A model generated the notes under the pieces. The model saw only the letters and a list, made by a program, of their open reading frames with translations, made no database searches and was not told the DNA's origin. A stretch of DNA of 46,607 bases, from contig JBAXAB010000005.1 in the NCBI GenBank assembly GCA_037142735.1, forward strand, positions 1 to 46,607, read 5' to 3'. The position numbers and the translations under genes are program-made. Positions 31,078 to 39,793 of this stretch are shown one piece after another (position 1 is the first letter of the stretch; each line of letters starts with the position of its first letter). Origin of the DNA: JBAXAB01 sp037142735. GTDB taxonomy: Bacteria; Patescibacteriota; Minisyncoccia; Phycocordibacterales; CAIZLB01.

Positions 31078-32733
31078 TTACTTACCGCTCGCCACTTTAA
31101 TAAACTCCGTAAATAATGGGTGAGGTGAAAGTGGTCTGGCCAAAAACTCTGGATGAAACTGTACACCGAGGAAAAAAGGATGTTTTGATTTTGGCAATTC
31201 TGCTATTTCCATAAGCTGTTCATCTGGTGAAGTGCCTGAAAATACAAGTCCTGCATTTTCCAAATCATTTATATAAAAATTATTTACTTCGTATCGATGA
31301 CGGTGACGCTCTGTAATCATATCCTTCTTTAAATTCTTATCTAATTCTCGAGAGTACGCGGAATAGGCCACGGTCCCGTTTTTTAATTTACATGGAAAGC
31401 CTCCAAGTCGCATAGAGGCCCCATATTTGTTTTCGGCCATTGCTTTTTTCTGGTGTTCCATAATATCTATAATTGGATATATTGTTTTCGAATTTATTTC
31501 TGTTGTGGTGGCACCTTCAAGACCTAACACGTTTCGGGCGTATTCAATTACCAATAGCTGCATACCATAACAAAGACCAAAATATGGGATTTTATTTTCT
31601 CTACAATATTTAATCACATGCAATTTCCCCTCTACTCCATTTTTTCCAAAGCCTCCTGGGACCAACACGCCGTCGTATTTCGAAAGTTCCTTGACCATTT
31701 CCGGCCTATCCTCAAAATCCTTGGCATTAAGCCACGTAAGGACAGGTTTGACGCCTACTTTGTAGGCAGAAAACTTTAAAGCCTCAATGACCGACACATA
31801 AGCATCGGCAAATACGAAGTCTCCAGAATCAAAGTACTTTCCCACCACTGCGATGTGGACTTCTTTTTTACTATTTTTAGCACTCTTTACAAACCCAGCC
31901 CATTTTTGTAAATTTATTTTTTTCTTGGGAAGACCTAAAGCCTTTGAAAGTTGTACCCCAAATTTGTCACGTTCAAAATTGAGTGGCACATCGTAGATGC
32001 TGGAAATATCCGGCGCTGCAATAACATTCTCTATTGGGACACTACAAAATTCAGAGATCTTTTCCTTTCTTTTTTGATCAATTGGAGTAGAACTTCGTGC
32101 GATAATAAAATTCGCGTGAACTCCATAACTGTCTAGTTGCTTCACCGCGTTTTGCGTCGGCTTCGACTTCATCTCTCCGATCGAGCCTGGTGTAGGTAAA
32201 TATGTCACCATCACAAAAATGACATCTCCTGGGTTTTTCAAATGCAAAAAACGAGCCGCTTCGATAAACATCAGACTTTCGTAATCACCTACAGTTCCTC
32301 CGATTTCAATTACAGAAACAGCTGACTTGCTTTGCCGAGCAGATTCTTGGAATCGATTAACAATTTCATCTCGAATGTGTGGAACCATCTGCACACATTT
32401 TCCTTTGTAGCCTAATGCACGTTCACGCTGTATTACAGAACTAAAAACCATTCCACTCGTCATGTAATCAGCGTCATGCGCATTGCGATTTAAAAATCTT
32501 TCGTAGTTTCCCATGTCCTGATCAGTTTCTAATCCCGAGTCCATAACAAAAACCTCACCATGTTCGGTGGGGTTCATTGTTCCTGCGTCGACGTTAAGAT
32601 AAGGGTCAGCTTTTACAATGTTCGTTCTAAAGCCCTGAGACTCTAAAATAGTTCCGATTGATGAGGTGGTGATTCCCTTACCGACTCCTGACATCACTCC
32701 TCCCATCACGAAGATATATTTATGTCTTTTCAC
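31078..32733 (-). CDS. pyrG: CTP synthase
   Basis: This enzyme makes CTP from UTP, ATP and glutamine. The 551 residues hold the N-terminal amidoligase domain (IFVMGGVMSGVGKGITTSS P-loop region, GLETDQDMGNYERF). The C-terminal glutamine amidotransferase domain has the nucleophile Cys in YFGLCYGMQLLV and His-Glu in VQFHPEF. Both halves look complete. The start is GTG at 32733; AGGAG lies directly against it, closer than a normal SD, so initiation is unusual. It is the last gene of prfB-ftsE-ftsX-pyrG, 22 bp after ftsX. Confidence 0.96.
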   Translation of the reverse strand: MKRHKYIFVMGGVMSGVGKGITTSSIGTILESQGFRTNIVKADPYLNVDAGTMNPTEHGEVFVMDSGLETDQDMGNYERFLNRNAHDADYMTSGMVFSSVIQRERALGYKGKCVQMVPHIRDEIVNRFQESARQSKSAVSVIEIGGTVGDYESLMFIEAARFLHLKNPGDVIFVMVTYLPTPGSIGEMKSKPTQNAVKQLDSYGVHANFIIARSSTPIDQKRKEKISEFCSVPIENVIAAPDISSIYDVPLNFERDKFGVQLSKALGLPKKKINLQKWAGFVKSAKNSKKEVHIAVVGKYFDSGDFVFADAYVSVIEALKFSAYKVGVKPVLTWLNAKDFEDRPEMVKELSKYDGVLVPGGFGKNGVEGKLHVIKYCRENKIPYFGLCYGMQLLVIEYARNVLGLEGATTTEINSKTIYPIIDIMEHQKKAMAENKYGASMRLGGFPCKLKNGTVAYSAYSRELDKNLKKDMITERHRHRYEVNNFYINDLENAGLVFSGTSPDEQLMEIAELPKSKHPFFLGVQFHPEFLARPLSPHPLFTEFIKVASGK

Positions 32734-32755
32734 CTCCTAATACTACCAAAAAAGA

Positions 32756-33682
32756 TTATATTCGCAAATAACGTTTTACCGCCAAATAGCTCGAAACTGC
32801 ACCAAGAATTAGCCCAGATCCAATTAGAATAAAGGCCAGTTGGAACCAATTCGTTAAATAGTACTGGTATAGGTTAACAGTCACACCTAATGAATCTGAA
32901 AGCTGTCCTAACCAATACGAGATAGGCCACAGAATGAGCATGGTCATGAGACCAGAACAAATACCATACATCACTCCAGATGTCACAAACGGACCCCTAA
33001 TATACATAGCACTGGCGCCCACCAATTGCATAACTGAAATTTCTTCTCGGAAAATAAAGATGGCAAGACGAATAGTATTGAAGGTAATCAACACTGACAC
33101 GAACACAAAGAAAGCAATAGCAGCGAAGCCTAATTTCCTTGAAGCAACAATAATATCTGACAATTTATTAATCGCTGTTTTGTTTTCATCGTAATTGATT
33201 CGGTCAACCACCTGCTGGCTAGCAGTATCTACTGTGGTGTTTGTTTTAATAAACTTCACAATCGTCTCGTATTGAGAAGGGTCTTTGGCGCGGACACTCA
33301 TCTTGGCGCCCAATGGGTTATCTCCTAGTTCATCCAGTGCTTGTAAAGTTAACTGATCGTTCTGGTGTCTATCACGAAATTCTTTGAGAGAGTCGTCCTT
33401 ACTTGTATAAGTAATATCTGAAACCTCAGGAAGGGCTTTTACAGATTTTACCACTTGATCAATATTGTCCTGAGAAGCATCTTTGGTAAAGTACACATTA
33501 ATATCAACCTTTGATTGAATGTCTTTGAGTGTCGTATTCAATACAACACCAACAAACAAAATACACGAAATAACAATAAGAGTAATTGTCATAACTAGAA
33601 CAGAAGCCAATGACACCGACCCATTACGCCAAAAACCAATGAAACCTGAGCGTAATGTTCTTTTGATTTTAGTAAACAACAT
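32756..33682 (-). CDS. ftsX: Cell-division permease-like protein FtsX
   Basis: A 308-residue membrane partner of FtsE that transmits ATP hydrolysis to peptidoglycan hydrolases outside. The first TM is near 22-46 (SLASVLVMTITLIVISC). A large extracellular loop follows (about 50-170; VDINVYFTKDASQDNIDQVVKSV is the usual start). Then come three more TMs, with FREEISVMQLVGAS in the conserved cytoplasmic loop. It lies 11 bp downstream of ftsE. The peptidoglycan-active partner is not in the window. Confidence 0.93.
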   Translation of the reverse strand: MLFTKIKRTLRSGFIGFWRNGSVSLASVLVMTITLIVISCILFVGVVLNTTLKDIQSKVDINVYFTKDASQDNIDQVVKSVKALPEVSDITYTSKDDSLKEFRDRHQNDQLTLQALDELGDNPLGAKMSVRAKDPSQYETIVKFIKTNTTVDTASQQVVDRINYDENKTAINKLSDIIVASRKLGFAAIAFFVFVSVLITFNTIRLAIFIFREEISVMQLVGASAMYIRGPFVTSGVMYGICSGLMTMLILWPISYWLGQLSDSLGVTVNLYQYYLTNWFQLAFILIGSGLILGAVSSYLAVKRYLRI

Positions 33683-33693
33683 ATTCGTATAAA

Positions 33694-34374
33694 TTATAAT
33701 AAATATTTACCTGTCTTGTCATCACGGATAATTTTTCCGGCCTCGACTGAGATAACCCGTTTACCTAAACTATCGATAACACCTTTATTATGAGTAGTTA
33801 AAATAATTGTAGTTCCTAGATCGTTTATCTTTTTTAAAATTTGAATGACTTCATAAGTATTCACTGGGTCGAGGTTTCCTGTAGGTTCATCCGCAATAAT
33901 AAGGTCTGGCTGGTTCACAATGGCACGAGCAATAGCCACACGCTGTTTTTCCCCTCCTGACAATTGGCTTGGAAAATTGTGCATTTTTCGTTTTAAATCA
34001 ACCAGCTCAAGGACATGGGGCACGTCCGCTGCGATTTCTTCATCCGTGCGTCCTGCTGCCTCCATAGCAAAGGCAATATTTTCATAAGCCGTCATATTCG
34101 GAATAAGTCTAAAGTCTTGAAAAACCATACCAATTCGGCGACGATAATCATTCATTTCTGAACGACTAAGTGTGTGAATATCTACGTCTTCAAAGAATAC
34201 CTTGCCTTTTGTAGGCTTATCCTCAGCCAAAATCATTTTTAAAAGAGTAGACTTGCCGGCTCCTGAATGCCCTACAATTGAGACGAATTCCTTTGGCTTG
34301 ATAGAGATGTCTACTCCATCTAAGGCTAGCGACCCGTCTTTGTATATTTTGGAAACATTATCGAGTAACAACAT
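33694..34374 (-). CDS. ftsE: Cell-division ATP-binding protein FtsE
   Basis: A 226-residue ABC ATPase of the FtsEX complex: Walker A GHSGAGKSTLLK (about 34-45), Q-loop MVFQDFRLIP, signature LSGGEKQRVAIA and Walker B LIIADEPTGNLDP. It lies 63 bp after prfB and 11 bp before ftsX. An extended -10 TGATAGAAT (34390-34382 on the minus strand) ends 7 nt before the ATG, so ftsE can be transcribed as a leaderless message separate from prfB. Confidence 0.95.
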   Translation of the reverse strand: MLLLDNVSKIYKDGSLALDGVDISIKPKEFVSIVGHSGAGKSTLLKMILAEDKPTKGKVFFEDVDIHTLSRSEMNDYRRRIGMVFQDFRLIPNMTAYENIAFAMEAAGRTDEEIAADVPHVLELVDLKRKMHNFPSQLSGGEKQRVAIARAIVNQPDLIIADEPTGNLDPVNTYEVIQILKKINDLGTTIILTTHNKGVIDSLGKRVISVEAGKIIRDDKTGKYLL

Positions 34375-34437
34375 GTTCTTTATTCTATCACAAATTCACC
34401 AACATCGGACAATCTTTACCCCCTTTTCTATATAAAA

Positions 34438-35328
34438 TTACAGATTTTTCTCTGCGTCAATAAAGACATCTAAATCACCATTTAGCACATCCTCCACATT
34501 ACTCGTCTCTACTTCTGTACGATGGTCCTTCACCATCTTATAAGGGTGCAAGACATATGAACGAATTTGATTCCCCCATTCAATTTCAGTTGTTTTACTT
34601 ATATACATTCCCTTTTCTGTAGCCATTCTTTCTTTTTCTCTTTGTGCATAAATTTTTCCACGTAAAATGTCCAAGGCTTTTTCCTTGTTCTGTCCCTGAG
34701 ATCTTTCAGTGGTGATGTGAACAGACAATTTTGTTGGCAGGTGGACAATACGTACCGCTGTCTCTCGTTTGTTCACGTTCTGCCCGCCAGGACCACCGGC
34801 ACGTGAATAGGTAATTTCCAAATCATCATCCGGAATTTCAATATCCTGGTTTTTCTCAAATTTAGGCACCACCTCTACCATAGAAAAAGAAGTATGGCGC
34901 ATTTGTTTTGCATTAAACGGAGAAATTCTAACCAATCGATGAACTCCCGATTCATTTTTTAAAGTACCATACACATTTTTACCTTCTATTTCAAAAGTTA
35001 TATTTCTATATCCCCCATGATCGTTTTGGTTTTCATGCAGAATAAAAGCCTTCCAACGTTTTTTTGAAATATATTTTGAATACATTGAGAAAAGCATTGC
35101 AGAAAAATCTTCAGAATCGTCCCCCCCTGCACCAGAAAAAATTGTCACGACTGCCCCGAGTCCATCGTATTTTCCGCCACCCTCCTTCTCCACTTTTAAA
35201 TCCTGCATCTCCTTAATCATCTCCTGGGCCTTTTGAGGATTCTGCCAAAAATCAACCGCGTTCATTGCTTCTTCAATGTACGCAATCCGCTCTTCAATTT
35301 TTAGTTTTTTTTCGTCTGAGGAATTCAT
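34438..35328 (-). CDS. prfB: Peptide chain release factor 2, short N-terminal domain
   Basis: A 296-residue class I release factor ending translation at UGA and UAA. It has the RF2 anticodon-like motif SPF (VHRLVRISPFNA) and the catalytic GGQ (SRAGGPGGQNVNKRET). E. coli RF2 is about 365 residues; here domain 1 is cut down to a short helical hairpin, starting at MNSSDEKKLKIEERI. The ATG at 35328 lies 5 nt after the tRNA-Thr CCA; a longer frame upstream crosses the tRNA and is rejected. There is no frameshift site, since the region that carries it is missing. RF2 shows that UGA is a stop here. Confidence 0.93.
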   Translation of the reverse strand: MNSSDEKKLKIEERIAYIEEAMNAVDFWQNPQKAQEMIKEMQDLKVEKEGGGKYDGLGAVVTIFSGAGGDDSEDFSAMLFSMYSKYISKKRWKAFILHENQNDHGGYRNITFEIEGKNVYGTLKNESGVHRLVRISPFNAKQMRHTSFSMVEVVPKFEKNQDIEIPDDDLEITYSRAGGPGGQNVNKRETAVRIVHLPTKLSVHITTERSQGQNKEKALDILRGKIYAQREKERMATEKGMYISKTTEIEWGNQIRSYVLHPYKMVKDHRTEVETSNVEDVLNGDLDVFIDAEKNL

Positions 35329-35333
35329 ATATA

Positions 35334-35409
35334 TGGAGCCGTTGAACGGGATCGAACCGGCGACCTCCCCATTACCAATGGAGTGCTCTACCAACTGAGC
35401 TACAACGGC
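35334..35409 (-). tRNA. tRNA-Thr(GGU)
   Basis: Acceptor GCCGTTG/CAACGGC (35409-35403/35344-35338), D-arm GCTC-GAGC. The anticodon loop TTGGTAA sits in stem CTCCA/TGGGG, anticodon GGT. The T-arm GCCGG/CCGTT has one C-U mismatch. The discriminator T is followed by CCA (35336-35334), which appears to be encoded, unlike in the other two tRNAs. prfB starts five bases after the CCA on the same strand. Confidence 0.93.
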
Positions 35410-35420
35410 GATTCTTGTTC

Positions 35421-35531
35421 GAATCGTGTCGCCGACCCCATTGAGAGGCGACCTTTGCAGAATCACATCGCGCAGTGTCTGATTCTGTAGAATCATGTCG
35501 CCGACTCCTTTAAGAGGCGACCTGCGCGATG
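35421..35531. repeat. Pair of palindromic repeat units beside tRNA-Thr
   Basis: Two 34-nt units (35421-35454 and 35490-35523) match at 30 positions. Each holds GTCGCC/GGCGAC stem arms around a GAG-type loop. Around them lie CAGAATC/GATTCTG (35458-35464/35481-35487) and a perfect CATCGCGCAG/CTGCGCGATG pair (35466-35475/35522-35531). This resembles REP-type dispersed palindromic repeats or a structured pre-tRNA leader. No gene is in the 154-bp stretch 35410-35563. Confidence 0.6.
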
Positions 35532-35563
35532 GCTGCCTCAATACAATAATGTATTTTACCCAA

Positions 35564-36277
35564 TTACTCAACAATAGTATCAGCATTTGAAAGCTTATCT
35601 ACAAAATGATGAATGATGTTACTACTTGCGGGCACAATATTAAACAGAATACCGAAGGCAAATAACGCAATAGAAAAAGAAGTGTTGATATTACTTAACA
35701 CAATGGCAAAAACGGCTGAAATGATAGGGACAATTATACGAATGTAGGCACTGCGTAGATCGCCAATAGAAAGGATGGCAGTTTGAATTTTGGGACTTTT
35801 TTCAATATGTCGTCGCATGGCAAGCAAGGCTAAACCAATACACACCACATTTAACCCGTACAAAACGATAGCGATATGGTTATAACTGTATTCTCCTAAA
35901 AGCTTAGCGGTGAAAGGCACAATCGCAATAAATAAGAAAAACATCGCATTGTAATTGGCGAGGCCAACGGTCAAGTTTTTTGCGTAAATCGAGGTTAGAA
36001 AATGATGTGAACGCCAATATGTAAAAAGAAGGGCGAAAGATAAACCATAACTTAAAAAGACCGGGATAAGATGTCCTAAAATTTGGAGCAATTGGAAATC
36101 AGACAGATTCTCATACACACCTGGTATACGTAAATCAAAAGCTAGCAATGTCATAACGATGGCAAAAATTCCATCTGACAAACCGTCAATGCGCTGATTC
36201 TTCACACCGTAGGTTGATTCGGTTTCCGGTGCTATTTTTTTAAGTGCACGTTTTTTTGTTGTAGTTGTACTGTTCAT
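35564..36277 (-). CDS. TMEM175/DUF1211-family membrane protein (potassium channel-like)
   Basis: A 237-residue membrane protein with about six helices. The signature helix is RIDGLSDGIFAIVMTLLAFDL (about 30-50), corresponding to the pore-lining FSDG-type motif of bacterial TMEM175 channels, with Leu in place of Phe. The N-terminal tail is basic. Bacterial members form potassium-permeable tetramers. TATAAT sits 11 nt upstream of the ATG (36294-36289 region, minus strand), a very short leader. Confidence 0.85.
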   Translation of the reverse strand: MNSTTTTKKRALKKIAPETESTYGVKNQRIDGLSDGIFAIVMTLLAFDLRIPGVYENLSDFQLLQILGHLIPVFLSYGLSFALLFTYWRSHHFLTSIYAKNLTVGLANYNAMFFLFIAIVPFTAKLLGEYSYNHIAIVLYGLNVVCIGLALLAMRRHIEKSPKIQTAILSIGDLRSAYIRIIVPIISAVFAIVLSNINTSFSIALFAFGILFNIVPASSNIIHHFVDKLSNADTIVE

Positions 36278-36335
36278 GTAACACGTACATTATAGTACGC
36301 CCACAAAATCAAAGCAAAAAGATATACACAATTAA

Positions 36336-37070
36336 CTACTCCGCTCTTTTTTTCTCAGCGTATACAGATACGGTGCGTCGTTTCCAAGGCTTACCATCAA
36401 TCATATGTTTATGTGACATCATAAATTTATGGATGATAAAATTAGGTTCTAAAAAAGAGCGGAGCTCTTCTTCACCCCACACATGTTCAGCTACTCCAAT
36501 CTTTGGGTGAATATATGTTCCCTTTTCTTCTCCTGGGTGTTCACGAAGTAATCGGTGCGCATGTGCATCTTCATCAATAATAAAAGATTTAAAGAAAAAC
36601 CAGCCGAAAGGTTTCAAAACTCGAACTACTTCGGTTAAATAGAGGGCTCGTTCTTCTTGATTTAAAAAATGTGAAGTCATCATATCAAGGACGATGTCAA
36701 ATGATTCATCTTTGGCTGGCAATGGATCTTTAGCGGATTGCACTTTAAATTCTATCGCGAGCTTTTTCTCAGTTGCAATCTTACGAGCTTGATTGACTGC
36801 CACCTCCGAGATATCAAATCCCAACCCACGCATTTTGTAAGTTTCGCACAAATAGGTCACGTTACGTCCGTTACCACACCCAACGTCTATAATAAGGCCC
36901 TGCTTTGGAAATGGAAACCATTCCGAATTTCGCTCGGCCCAATGGCAGAATTTAACCATGTCAGATGAGGGTTCGGTCGACAACATCAAATGCTCAGAGC
37001 TTTTATACTCCTTATCCCAAAATGACTTTGAATTACGGCCTTTTTTGTTATTAGTAGGTCTTGGTTTCAT
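36336..37070 (-). CDS. Class I SAM-dependent methyltransferase
   Basis: A 244-residue protein. The start is set at the ATG at 37070 (MKPRPTNNKKG); a longer frame upstream runs over a possible mini-gene. Motif I is LIIDVGCGNGRNVTYL (about 59-74) and the acidic end of strand 2 is GLGFDISE. DIVLDMMTSHFL and ALYLTEVVRVLKPFGWFFFKSF cover the motif II-III region. The N-terminal SFWDKEYKSSEH resembles tellurite-resistance TehB-type and UbiG-type methyltransferases. The substrate is unknown. Confidence 0.85.
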   Translation of the reverse strand: MKPRPTNNKKGRNSKSFWDKEYKSSEHLMLSTEPSSDMVKFCHWAERNSEWFPFPKQGLIIDVGCGNGRNVTYLCETYKMRGLGFDISEVAVNQARKIATEKKLAIEFKVQSAKDPLPAKDESFDIVLDMMTSHFLNQEERALYLTEVVRVLKPFGWFFFKSFIIDEDAHAHRLLREHPGEEKGTYIHPKIGVAEHVWGEEELRSFLEPNFIIHKFMMSHKHMIDGKPWKRRTVSVYAEKKRAE

Positions 37071-37074
37071 ACAG

Positions 37075-37170
37075 TTAGCGCTGACTGACAATGAGTACAG
37101 GATAATACCAGCATAGTACAATAACAGCAATGACACAGACAACTATTGAAATGATGACTTCTTTTCGCAT
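37075..37170 (-). CDS. 31-residue mini membrane protein
   Basis: An ORF starting with ATG at 37170 and ending with TAA at 37075, four bases before the methyltransferase start. It encodes a basic start (MRKEV), a single hydrophobic helix of about 20 residues (VIISIVVCVIAVIVLCWYY) and a short tail ending SQR. Charge layout and helix length fit a single-pass membrane mini-protein, and the tight spacing suggests translational coupling to the methyltransferase. Chance is not excluded for so short an ORF. Confidence 0.5.
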   Translation of the reverse strand: MRKEVIISIVVCVIAVIVLCWYYPVLIVSQR

Positions 37171-37211
37171 TTTAAGATTATTTTAAAAAAAATTAATAAT
37201 AATTTCACACA

Positions 37212-38921
37212 CTAGATTTGAGCGAGGCGCTTGACCACCCTATCTTTACCCATAACCTTTAATATATAGAATAGATTTGGTGTTTTTTCACGCCCTGTAA
37301 TAGACACTCTGACAATTTTCATAAACATAGCAAAGTCACCTTTAAATGCAGTTGGTGTTTCTTTATATTTCTTTCTATCCACTGCAAAACCTAAAATTTC
37401 AGCCAGCTTTTTAACATTATCAACCCACGCATCAAGAGAGGCTTCAGTATAATAGGAGTCGTGTGAAAGTGCCTGCCCTAGGTCTTTGATAATTGTATTA
37501 AGCTGATTATTGTCCGTAATGTCTACTGATAGAATCTCTCGAGCCTTTTTGGCATCAAAAAAATCATCAAAGAAGTAATCAACCGTGCCTTTACCTTGCT
37601 CCCAGTTCACAATGTCCTTGCGTGGATTTTCAGTATCACGCTCGATTGAGAGAATGGATGTAAAATAATCATGATTATCCTTAGCAACCTTTGCAAAAGA
37701 TGGGTCGTGTTTCTCTGCCCAAGCAATCATCTTCTCAGCCACATCTTCTACGGTCATTTTGACAACAATATCTCCACTGATACTATCTAATTTTTTCATA
37801 TCAACTAACGGACCTCTGCCTCCTCTTTTTAATCCTTCAATTGAAAATGGAAAGTCTCGAACCGTAAGAGTTTTTGATTTGATCACTGCATCTGACTGCC
37901 ACCACTCATCAAATGAAGGATTGGCTAATCTGTACAAGTATCCAATAATTGCATCTTCAGGATACCCGGCGTTTACATACATTTCTATGTTGGCTTCTGG
38001 ATCTTTACGTTTACTTAATTTTCTAACAGATCCTCCATCCTGTTTGTTAATCGGCATAATGTGGCCATATTTTGGAACTTTAAAATCAAAAGCTCGCCAC
38101 AGTGCCAAATGCTTTGGTAATGAAGACAACCACTCTTCGCCTCTGGTGACAAAATTGGTACCCATCAGATAGTCATCAACAATGTGTGCCAGGTGATATG
38201 TCGTGCCTCCAGATGTTTTGAGAATAATAAAATCTTCATCGTTTTCTGGAATTTGTAATTCACCTAAAAACTCGTCGGTAAAACTTTGTTTTTTATTTTG
38301 ATCGCCATTAGCACGAAGACGTATACAATACGTAGCACCACTTGCGAGACGCTCATTAATTGCTTCCATTGAAGCGTCTCGCCATTTTGCATATTTACCA
38401 TAATAACCAGGACGAACTTTTGCAAGCTCTTGTTCATTTCGCATTTCAGTTAATTCATCTGAGGTCATAAAACACGGGTAGGCCAACCCTCTCTTGATTA
38501 AATCCTTAACGAAAGAAATATAGATATTTTTTCGGGCAGATTGAATGTAAGGACCGTAATTTCCCTTTTGATGTTTTAAATCTGCTTCAACTGTTCCAAC
38601 AGACTCCTGCAAACCTTCATCTGGCGATAGACCGTATTGGGCCAATCCTTTCACAATCAGACCTCTCGCTCCTGCTACTTCTCTTTCTGAATCGGTATCC
38701 TCGATTCTTACAATAAAAACCCCTCCACTATCATGTGCAATTCTTCTTCCAATTAATGAAGTATACAAGGCCCCAACATGGAGGAACCCCGTTGGACTTG
38801 GACCTAAGCGAGTCACAAAAGCTCCTTTTGGTAAATCACGTCGTGGATACTTTCCATACCAAAAATCAGGAGTCGTCGTTACATTTGGCAACAGAAGTTC
38901 AGCCAGTTTTGGGTAATCCAT
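37212..38921 (-). CDS. gltX: Glutamyl-tRNA synthetase
   Basis: A 569-residue class I synthetase charging tRNA with glutamate. The HIGH-type motif is LGPSPTGFLHVG (about 39-50), with IVRIEDTD following. The KMSKS-type motif is RKLSKRKDPE (about 305-314). The C-terminal anticodon-binding part is helical. It is longer than E. coli GluRS (471), with an extended N-terminus and a larger C-terminal portion. Whether it is discriminating or also charges tRNA-Gln cannot be told; tRNA-Gln(CUG) is in the window, and no glnS or gatCAB is present here. Confidence 0.93.
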   Translation of the reverse strand: MDYPKLAELLLPNVTTTPDFWYGKYPRRDLPKGAFVTRLGPSPTGFLHVGALYTSLIGRRIAHDSGGVFIVRIEDTDSEREVAGARGLIVKGLAQYGLSPDEGLQESVGTVEADLKHQKGNYGPYIQSARKNIYISFVKDLIKRGLAYPCFMTSDELTEMRNEQELAKVRPGYYGKYAKWRDASMEAINERLASGATYCIRLRANGDQNKKQSFTDEFLGELQIPENDEDFIILKTSGGTTYHLAHIVDDYLMGTNFVTRGEEWLSSLPKHLALWRAFDFKVPKYGHIMPINKQDGGSVRKLSKRKDPEANIEMYVNAGYPEDAIIGYLYRLANPSFDEWWQSDAVIKSKTLTVRDFPFSIEGLKRGGRGPLVDMKKLDSISGDIVVKMTVEDVAEKMIAWAEKHDPSFAKVAKDNHDYFTSILSIERDTENPRKDIVNWEQGKGTVDYFFDDFFDAKKAREILSVDITDNNQLNTIIKDLGQALSHDSYYTEASLDAWVDNVKKLAEILGFAVDRKKYKETPTAFKGDFAMFMKIVRVSITGREKTPNLFYILKVMGKDRVVKRLAQI

Positions 38922-38960
38922 AATCCATCAATAGTAACTTACAGAAGGCTTTTTATCAAT

Positions 38961-39656
38961 TTAAACCTGAATGTCAGCCCTTGTAAAATCATCCCAAGCA
39001 ATCATTCTCCATGTAGTCTTCAGTCTTGGAAATATCCATCCGAATAAACCTTTAAAGCTAAAATTGTCCTGGCATTCACAAACTGTGACAGATGCATTAC
39101 TTGAAGTGTTCAAAAAACTCATCAAATTATATTTCTTAGCTGTTAAATTTGAACCTTCCAAAATAACCGCAGCAATCATCTTTAGAAAGATGCTATGTGT
39201 CACGATCAAGACCACATGTTCTTCTCTTCCTGATAAATACTTCAACAGCTCGTTGGCCCGATCACGCAAATCTGTAAAATTTTCTTCGTCTGAGTAACGA
39301 AAATCATCCGTGTGAAAAGATTTGTCAATAATATCTATAACTTTCTTAACTTCGGGGGTATCGGAAGATTTACCAATGATCTCTGAAGGGTTCCGCCGTT
39401 CGGCTAACAATTCTACATATTCAATTGGTTTTCTAATCTTCTTGATTTGCTTACAGATAATATCAGCAGTCTCTTTTGTTCTTTCAAAGGGGCTGACGAG
39501 TGCCGCATCAAATTTTATATGAGCCAGCCTTACACCTGTTTTTTCGGCCTGCTGTCTACCAAGTTCACTAAGAGCCCCCTCCCGCCCCTGACGAAGATGC
39601 TCTGCATTCATAATACTTTCCCCGTGGCGAATCATATAAAAAATCTTTTTATTCAT
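38961..39656 (-). CDS. Histidine phosphatase family protein
   Basis: A 231-residue protein of the phosphoglycerate-mutase-like (histidine phosphatase) family. It has the catalytic RHGE (YMIRHGESIMN, about 8-18), the second Arg in VSPFERTKETADI and the distal His in VLIVTHSIFLKMI. The C-terminal part beyond about 190 is extra and ends in a Trp-containing segment (GWIFPRLKTTWRMIAWDDF). Phosphatase on a small metabolite is likely; mutase activity is less so. A TTGACC/TATATG promoter may lie about 20-40 nt upstream. Confidence 0.88.
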   Translation of the reverse strand: MNKKIFYMIRHGESIMNAEHLRQGREGALSELGRQQAEKTGVRLAHIKFDAALVSPFERTKETADIICKQIKKIRKPIEYVELLAERRNPSEIIGKSSDTPEVKKVIDIIDKSFHTDDFRYSDEENFTDLRDRANELLKYLSGREEHVVLIVTHSIFLKMIAAVILEGSNLTAKKYNLMSFLNTSSNASVTVCECQDNFSFKGLFGWIFPRLKTTWRMIAWDDFTRADIQV

Positions 39657-39793
39657 TATTTTCTAAGCATATATTCCTATAAATGATATGGTCAAATTGT
39701 ACCACTCGTATTGAGGAAATGTAAGTTTCTTATTGAGGCCACAATTGAGAAATTTTTTAGTTTTTATTCATGTGACTTTGGCACAATGTTGCC

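Noticed and set aside
34438..35586. Long frame of 382 codons reading through tRNA-Thr and the repeats into prfB
   Set aside because: The tRNA folds completely and lies inside it; the RF2 family match starts after the tRNA. The upstream codons are only an open frame.
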